A stretch of 64,000 bases of DNA, from contig JACPEH010000005.1 of assembly GCA_016183655.1 (NCBI GenBank), forward strand, positions 26,338 through 90,337. Direction: 5' to 3'. This stretch comes from Rhodocyclales bacterium (lineage in GTDB: Bacteria; Pseudomonadota; Gammaproteobacteria; Burkholderiales; Rhodocyclaceae). The translations under genes and the position numbers were made by a program. The first letter of the stretch is position 1, and the number at the start of each line of letters is the position of its first letter. Shown here in pieces: positions 59,189 through 64,000 of the stretch. The notes beneath the pieces are model-generated. The model was not told the DNA's origin. It saw nothing but the letters and a program-made list of their open reading frames with translations, and did no database searches.

Positions 59189-60691
59189 TCAGGGGGCGGT
59201 GTCGGGTTCGATGGCGACTATCTCGATGCTGGCGGTCTGCTCTTTGAGTTCGATGGCTCTCACCTGGCGGACTTCCAGGTTGTCGCGCTCGACCAGCAGG
59301 ATCATCCGGTTCGGCTGCGGCAGCGTGGTGCCGACTGCGGCCACCAGCGCCTCGGTCGGGTGAAGGGGCGGCAGCGCGGGGAGCAGCAGGACCGGCAGTT
59401 GCCCGCCTGCGTCGCCGACTGCCGGGTTTGCCAGGGTCGCCGCCGTGGCGCGTGTCGCCAGTATCTGCAGGCCGAGTTCCAGGTGTTCCGGATTTTCGGA
59501 GAGTGCCCAGCGGACGATGCAGACTTGCCAGTCGCTGCTGTTTTCGGTGCGCAGGGCGACGACGTCGCCGGCCGCGAGGCGGCTGGTTTTTCCCGAGACG
59601 TGCATGACTGCGTAGCCGTCCGGGCTCTCGTTGGTGACCATCCAGCTGGTGAGGTCGCCGGCGAGCGTCTGCTGTTCGCGGAAAAGTTGCCACAGCGCCG
59701 GCAGGCCGACGCAGAGGACCGCGCGGTAATTCTGCCGGCGGCGCAGGAAACGGCGCTTCCCGGGGTGTCCCCAGTGCTGGGCCAGACGGCGCAGCACGCC
59801 GTGGCCGGCCGGCGTCGCCGCTGTCGCCGGCAGGTCGAGATCGTCGGTGCCGGCGCCGGCGGCCAGCGCATCGACCTGTTCTTCCGCCAGCTGCGCCAGC
59901 TGCTCGCACGCGAAACACAACGCGCCTTCCGGCGGCGGGCGCCGGTTCGCCGAAGTCGGCGGCATGTCGCGGTCGAGGTCGACCCAGAACACCCCTTCCG
60001 CGCTGGCGGCTTGCGCTTGCGGCAGCAGCGTGGCACGGCTGCCGAAGCGCCTGATGTAGTCAACGACGAGGCCGATTTCGCGCGAGGTGAACGAGGCCGG
60101 TTGTGTGCAGGCGAGCAGGCACGCGCGCAGGTAGACGTCCTCGATCGTGCCCTCGGTGTCGCGCAGGTGGACGTCGGCGTAGCCGCCTTCGCGAGCGATG
60201 CGGTAGGCCCGGTTGGCCAGCTTCCAGACGCCGCTGCCATAGGGCGAGGCGGCATGGTTGCTGATCAGCTGGTGGCGCGCAAGGGCGTCGATGGCGCGCC
60301 AGACGGTTTGTTCAGGCGGGCGCCGCAGGCCCTTGACGAGATGGTCGTCGAGTTCGTCGAGCGTCGCCAGATAATCCTCGGCAACCATCAGCAGCACGCC
60401 CTGCATGCCGCGGACGGTATGCCTGACGCGCCGCGAGAGGGGCAGGGCGACGCCGACCAGGTCCGGCAACAGGCGCGTGACGATGCGCTGGGTGCGGTCG
60501 TAGAGCAGGTCCAGCACCTTGTGGCGCTGGTGGGCGGCTGTCCGCGTGTCGCGCAACGCGGTCAGGTGCTTGTGCAAGGGGGCCAGTTCGTCTTCGGCCT
60601 GGACGGACGGCGGCGTGGCAAGCCAGTCCAGAATTGCGCGCAGGTCGATCAATGTCAGCGCGTCGTCGTCGTTGATGCGGAAATCGTTCAT
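59189..60691 (-). CDS. Uncharacterised 500-residue cytoplasmic protein
   Basis: A 500-residue soluble protein; I do not recognise a family with confidence. The first 250 residues are mostly helical. A His/Cys-containing segment (ALCFACEQLAQLAEEQ) is near residue 265. The region around 365-420 (SGKTSRLAAGDVVALRTENS, then IVRWALSENPEHLELGLQIL) is weakly reminiscent of a PilZ-type barrel, so cyclic-di-GMP binding is a guess. It is divergent from rpsP over 187 bases and convergent with the YihY gene. Confidence 0.8.
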   Translation of the reverse strand: MNDFRINDDDALTLIDLRAILDWLATPPSVQAEDELAPLHKHLTALRDTRTAAHQRHKVLDLLYDRTQRIVTRLLPDLVGVALPLSRRVRHTVRGMQGVLLMVAEDYLATLDELDDHLVKGLRRPPEQTVWRAIDALARHQLISNHAASPYGSGVWKLANRAYRIAREGGYADVHLRDTEGTIEDVYLRACLLACTQPASFTSREIGLVVDYIRRFGSRATLLPQAQAASAEGVFWVDLDRDMPPTSANRRPPPEGALCFACEQLAQLAEEQVDALAAGAGTDDLDLPATAATPAGHGVLRRLAQHWGHPGKRRFLRRRQNYRAVLCVGLPALWQLFREQQTLAGDLTSWMVTNESPDGYAVMHVSGKTSRLAAGDVVALRTENSSDWQVCIVRWALSENPEHLELGLQILATRATAATLANPAVGDAGGQLPVLLLPALPPLHPTEALVAAVGTTLPQPNRMILLVERDNLEVRQVRAIELKEQTASIEIVAIEPDTAP

Positions 60692-60817
60692 TCTTCGAGG
60701 TCGGTTGGGGGCGCTGTGATTATAGGAGACCTTCGTTCGTTCGCCGCCGGAAAGGCAGGGCCGCGGTGATTTTTTCCGGCCGCCGGCCGGCGGTTTTCTC
60801 CGGCGCAGACTAGGGGA

Positions 60818-60845
60818 TTGTTTTGTCTTGCTTTCTTGCTATAAT
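60818..60845 (+). promoter_or_regulatory. Promoter of the rpsP operon
   Basis: TTGTTT (60818-60823) and a consensus TATAAT (60840-60845) are spaced 16 bases apart, 33 bases before the rpsP ATG. Confidence 0.8.
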
Positions 60846-60878
60846 CTCCCCCTTTTTCTGAATCCGGAAGAGAACACA

Positions 60879-61130
60879 ATGGTCGTGATTCGCCTTGCCC
60901 GTGGTGGCGCCAAGAAGCGCCCCTTCTACAACATCGTTGCCGCCGACTCGCGCAACCGTCGCGACGGCCGCTTCATTGAGCGCATCGGTTTTTACAACCC
61001 GGTGGCGTCCGGCGCCGAGCAGCCGCTGCGCATCGCGACCGATCGCCTGACCTACTGGCAGCAGAACGGCGCCCAGCTGTCGCCGACCGTTGCCCGCCTG
61101 GTCAAGCAGTCGGCCAAGGCTGCCGCCTAA
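60879..61130 (+). CDS. rpsP: 30S ribosomal protein S16
   Basis: An 83-residue S16 ([30 protein letters not shown]). It is the first gene of the conserved rpsP-rimM-trmD-rplS operon. Confidence 0.98.
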   Translation: MVVIRLARGGAKKRPFYNIVAADSRNRRDGRFIERIGFYNPVASGAEQPLRIATDRLTYWQQNGAQLSPTVARLVKQSAKAAA

Positions 61131-61134
61131 GGTA

Positions 61135-61671
61135 TTGATTCTGGCTTCCTCGTCCGGTCAACACTTCGTCATCCTCGGCAAGATCGTCGGGGCCTATGGG
61201 GTGCAGGGCTGGGTGAGGGTGCATCCCTTCGCCGACGACCCGCACGCCTGGGGCAAGCTGTCGGCGTGGTGGCTGGGCCGGGAAGATGCGCCTCCCGACA
61301 ACTGGCGCGAGCTGGCGGTTGTCCGCAGCCGGGTGCACCTCGGTGCCGTGGTTGCGCAGCTCGAAGGGGTTGCTGACCGCGACGCGGCCGAAGCCCTGAA
61401 GGGAACGCTGGTCGGTGTGCCACGCGCAGCGCTGCCGCCGGCCGGGAAGGACGAGTATTACTGGGACGATCTGATCGGCCTGGAAGTGGTGAATGTCCGC
61501 GGCGAGGGGCTCGGCAAGGTGGAAAGCCTGATCGAGACCGGTGCCAACGACGTGTTGTGCGTCCGTGCGGACGACGGACGGGAGCTTCTGCTGCCCTTCG
61601 TCGGTGCCGTGGTGCTCGACGTGGATCTGGCAGCAAAGCGCATCCGCGTCGAATGGGAAGCGGACTGGTGA
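61135..61671 (+). CDS. rimM: Ribosome maturation factor RimM
   Basis: A 178-residue RimM ([20 protein letters not shown], then [14 protein letters not shown]-barrel) that helps 30S head assembly and binds S19. No ATG fits: TTG 61135, ATT 61138 and CTG 61141 all lie close after AAGG (61129-61132). TTG is the conventional choice, though the spacing to AAGG favours the codons that follow. Its stop overlaps the trmD start (GTGA). Confidence 0.92.
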   Translation: MILASSSGQHFVILGKIVGAYGVQGWVRVHPFADDPHAWGKLSAWWLGREDAPPDNWRELAVVRSRVHLGAVVAQLEGVADRDAAEALKGTLVGVPRAALPPAGKDEYYWDDLIGLEVVNVRGEGLGKVESLIETGANDVLCVRADDGRELLLPFVGAVVLDVDLAAKRIRVEWEADW

Positions 61672-62486
61672 CAGATGCGGTGACGAATGCGGTGAAGCCC
61701 TTCGTCGTCGATGCGGTGACCATCTTCCCGGAGATGTTCGCGGCGCTGACCGATAGCGGAGTGACGCGCCGGGCGCTGGAGGACGGTATCTGGTCGCTGG
61801 GTTTCCATAATCCGCGCGACTACGTCGAGAGCAACTACCGGACGGTGGACGACCGGCCCTACGGCGGCGGCCCCGGCATGGTGATGCTGCCCGAGCCGCT
61901 GGAGAAGGCGATCGCTGCGGCCAAGGCGCGGCAGCGCGAGGCAGGGGTGGCGGCAAGCTGCGTCATCTACCTCTCGCCGCAGGGCAAGCCGCTCTCGCAT
62001 GAGCGCGTGATGTGGATGGCGAACGCGGACGAAGGCCTGATCCTTCTCTGCGGGCGCTACGAAGGAATCGACGAGCGGCTGATCGAGCGCTGTGTCGACG
62101 AGGAAATCTCGATCGGGGATTTCGTGCTCTCCGGAGGCGAAATTCCGGCGATGGCGCTGATTGACGCCATCGTCAGGCAGTTGCCGGGTGTGCTCAACGA
62201 TGCACAGTCGGCTGTTGAGGATTCGTTCGTGTCGGGCCTGCTGGATTGCCCGCACTACACGCGGCCCGAGGAATACGAGGGCATGCGGGTGCCGGAGGTG
62301 CTTCTTTCCGGTCACCACGAGAAGATTCGTCGCTGGCGGCTGAAACAGTCGCTGGGGCGGACCTGGCAGCGTCGCCCGGAGTTATTGGCTGGGCGCAAGC
62401 TGTCGAAAGAGGAAACGCAACTCCTGGCGGAGTACAAGGCCGAACAGGAGCAATGCGGTCAGGATAACTTAGGAGCTTTAAAATGA
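61668..62486 (+). CDS. trmD: tRNA (guanine-37-N1)-methyltransferase
   Basis: A 272-residue SPOUT methyltransferase that makes m1G37 and prevents frameshifting. The knot sequence [15 protein letters not shown] and [10 protein letters not shown] are intact. The GTG at 61668 overlaps the rimM stop with GGAAG eight bases upstream; an ATG at 61653 has no ribosome-binding site. Its stop overlaps the rplS ATG (ATGA). Confidence 0.96.
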   Translation: MTDAVTNAVKPFVVDAVTIFPEMFAALTDSGVTRRALEDGIWSLGFHNPRDYVESNYRTVDDRPYGGGPGMVMLPEPLEKAIAAAKARQREAGVAASCVIYLSPQGKPLSHERVMWMANADEGLILLCGRYEGIDERLIERCVDEEISIGDFVLSGGEIPAMALIDAIVRQLPGVLNDAQSAVEDSFVSGLLDCPHYTRPEEYEGMRVPEVLLSGHHEKIRRWRLKQSLGRTWQRRPELLAGRKLSKEETQLLAEYKAEQEQCGQDNLGALK

Positions 62487-62857
62487 ATCTGATTCAGCAA
62501 CTCGAGCAGGAAGAAATCGCCCGTCTGGGCAAGAGCATCCCCGATTTCGCCCCGGGCGACACCGTTGTCGTCCAGGTGAAGGTCAAGGAAGGCAACCGTG
62601 AGCGTCTGCAGGCTTACGAAGGCGTCGTCATCGCCAAGCGCAACCGCGGCCTGAACTCCGGCTTCACCGTGCGCAAGATCTCGTCCGGCGAAGGCGTCGA
62701 GCGTACCTTCCAGACCTACTCCCCGCTGGTCGCTTCGATCGAAGTGAAGCGTCGCGGCGATGTGCGTCGCGCCAAGCTGTACTACCTCCGCGAGCGTTCC
62801 GGCAAGTCGGCCCGCATCAAGGAAAAGCTGGTCAGCCGCAAGGCCGAAGCGCAGTAA
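62483..62857 (+). CDS. rplS: 50S ribosomal protein L19
   Basis: A 124-residue L19 ([39 protein letters not shown]). It is the last gene of the rpsP operon, with AGGAG upstream of an ATG that overlaps the trmD stop. Confidence 0.98.
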   Translation: MNLIQQLEQEEIARLGKSIPDFAPGDTVVVQVKVKEGNRERLQAYEGVVIAKRNRGLNSGFTVRKISSGEGVERTFQTYSPLVASIEVKRRGDVRRAKLYYLRERSGKSARIKEKLVSRKAEAQ

Positions 62858-62873
62858 TCCTGCTGCTTCCAGT

Positions 62874-62901
62874 AAAAAAGGCGCCGATCGGCGCCTTTTT
62901 T
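62874..62901. terminator. Bidirectional terminator after rplS
   Basis: A perfect 28-base palindrome: six As, GGCGCCGATCGGCGCC, six Ts. It serves rplS and the convergent folE2. Confidence 0.92.
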
Positions 62902-62929
62902 GTTGCCGCTGGAGCGGCAGGGGGCGGTG

Positions 62930-63736
62930 TCAGCCGCGCGTCTTGTCGCATTCGATCAGCGCGTAGGCCGAGTGGTTGTGGATCGACTCGAAGTTCTCCG
63001 ATTCGACCACGTAGGCCGAGATGCGCTTCTCGGCATTGAGCCGGGCGGCGACGTCGCGCACCATGTCCTCGACGAACTTTGGGTTGTCGTAGGCGCGTTC
63101 GGTGACGTACTTCTCGTCCGGGCGCTTCAAGAGGCCGAACAGTTCGCAGGAGGCCTCGGCCTCGGCCAGCGCGATGATCTCCTCCAGCCACATGTGCGCG
63201 TTCAGGCGCGCAGTGATGGTGACGTGCGAGCGCTGGTTGTGCGCACCGTAGTCGGAAATCTTCTTCGAGCACGGGCACAGGCTGGTCACCGGCACCACCA
63301 CCTTGACCAGGGAGACGACCTCGCCGCTGCAGATTTCGCCGGTGAAGGTGACGTCATAGTCCATCAGGCTCTGCACGCCCGAGACCGGCGCCGTCTTGTT
63401 CACGAAATACGGGAAGTTCATCTCGATGTGGCCGCTCTCGGCTTCGAGGCGTTCGACCATCTCGGCCAGCATGGCCGGGAAGCTCTCGACCGAGATCTCG
63501 CGTTCGTGGCTGTTGAGGATCTCCACGAAACGCGACATGTGCGTGCCCTTGAAGTTGTGCGGCAGGCTGACGTACATGTTGAAGACGGCGATCGTGTGCT
63601 GGACGCCGCCGCTGCGGTCCTGGACCTTCACCGGATGGCGGATCGACTTGATGCCGACCTTGTTGATGGCGAGCTGGCGGGTGTCGGCCGAACCTTGGAC
63701 ATCTTCCATGGCTGCCGGGGTCTGCGGTGCGTTCAT
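62930..63736 (-). CDS. folE2: GTP cyclohydrolase FolE2
   Basis: A 268-residue type IB GTP cyclohydrolase that forms dihydroneopterin triphosphate for folate or queuosine synthesis. The catalytic Cys is in [20 protein letters not shown], a FolE2 hallmark; this class can work with metals other than zinc. ATG 63736 ([16 protein letters not shown]) is chosen over in-frame codons further upstream. Whether dxs and folE2 are co-transcribed (37-base gap, same strand) is open. Confidence 0.95.
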   Translation of the reverse strand: MNAPQTPAAMEDVQGSADTRQLAINKVGIKSIRHPVKVQDRSGGVQHTIAVFNMYVSLPHNFKGTHMSRFVEILNSHEREISVESFPAMLAEMVERLEAESGHIEMNFPYFVNKTAPVSGVQSLMDYDVTFTGEICSGEVVSLVKVVVPVTSLCPCSKKISDYGAHNQRSHVTITARLNAHMWLEEIIALAEAEASCELFGLLKRPDEKYVTERAYDNPKFVEDMVRDVAARLNAEKRISAYVVESENFESIHNHSAYALIECDKTRG

Positions 63737-63773
63737 TGCGGTTCTCTGATCGGGGGCGATTTGTCGTTGGGGC

Positions 63774-64000
63774 TCAGGCCTGCTGCGTCTTCGACTGGAT
63801 CGCACGGACGATGCCGTCGCGGTCCAGACCGAGTTCCGCCAGCAGGCGGGCGTGGTCGCCGTGATCGATGAAGCGGTCGGGCAGGCCGAGGCGCAGGAGC
63901 GGCGTCTTGCTGCCGATTTCCTCCAGCACCCGGGCGATTTCCGAACCGGCGCCTCCGATCAAGGCATTCTCTTCGACGCTGACGAGCAGGGAATGTTCCC
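63774..64000 (-). CDS. dxs: 1-deoxy-D-xylulose-5-phosphate synthase, C-terminal part
   Basis: Only the last 75 or so residues are in the window; the frame is open to the right edge. The [20 protein letters not shown] block and [11 protein letters not shown], then [13 protein letters not shown], are typical of the DXS C-terminal transketolase-like domain. The enzyme makes deoxyxylulose phosphate from pyruvate and glyceraldehyde phosphate for isoprenoids. Confidence 0.93.
   Translation of the reverse strand, partial: EHSLLVSVEENALIGGAGSEIARVLEEIGSKTPLLRLGLPDRFIDHGDHARLLAELGLDRDGIVRAIQSKTQQA

Overview
This is a high-GC, gene-dense stretch of a bacterial chromosome, almost certainly betaproteobacterial and most likely from the Rhodocyclales. 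The placement rests on gene order and protein character, not on a marker gene. The orders used are ilvBHC-pssA-leuA, rpsP-rimM-trmD-rplS, pepA-holC-valS divergent from lptFG, clpSA divergent from a cold-shock gene, and a Liv transporter next to valine-catabolism genes. I saw no tRNA, rRNA or CRISPR array. Most long ORFs on the strand opposite these genes are GC-driven shadows.

Layout. 1-13 kb: monomeric (5'-truncated) and dimeric isocitrate dehydrogenases, a PleD-like diguanylate cyclase, a class III CoA-transferase, an M48 protease, a MazG-like pyrophosphohydrolase, a PAS/GAF/GGDEF/EAL protein, a FIST sensor and a nucleoside-recognition membrane protein. 12.4-21.9 kb: a LysR regulator diverging from an eight-gene operon that combines a branched-chain amino acid ABC transporter with mmsA, mmsB and a 3-hydroxyisobutyryl-CoA hydrolase, so import and late valine degradation look co-expressed. 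21.9-22.8 kb: a VapBC-type module beside a truncated lrgB/cidB remnant. 22.9-31.0 kb: the glyoxylate bypass, tauE-aceB and aceA. It is interrupted by a 2.1-kb insertion that carries a radical SAM protein and a PqqD-like partner and is flanked by 247-bp direct repeats. A near-identical palindromic operator lies upstream of both tauE-aceB and aceA.

31-51.7 kb: a chemoreceptor with a C-terminal sensory domain, rraA, clpA-clpS, a cold-shock gene, soxYZ, moaC, a BepA-like protease, a TusA-like protein, a pabB-pabC fusion, valS, holC, pepA, lptFG, and a sigma-factor operon whose first gene appears to start with CTG. 51.8-57.7 kb: branched-chain amino acid synthesis (ilvB, ilvH, ilvC), pssA, and leuA preceded by a leucine-rich leader peptide whose predicted transcript starts at or next to its own ATG. 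57.7-64 kb: decayed IS200/IS605-like hairpins, DUF2069 and YihY membrane proteins, an unknown 500-residue protein, the rpsP-rimM-trmD-rplS operon, folE2 and the 3' end of dxs.

The part most worth follow-up is 25.3-31.1 kb. The repeat boundary at 29902 coincides exactly with an apparent in-frame loss of about 30 residues near the C-terminus of isocitrate lyase. The structure looks like a single-crossover integration scar, or possibly an assembly chimera, and it carries an uncharacterised radical-SAM/PqqD-like pair.
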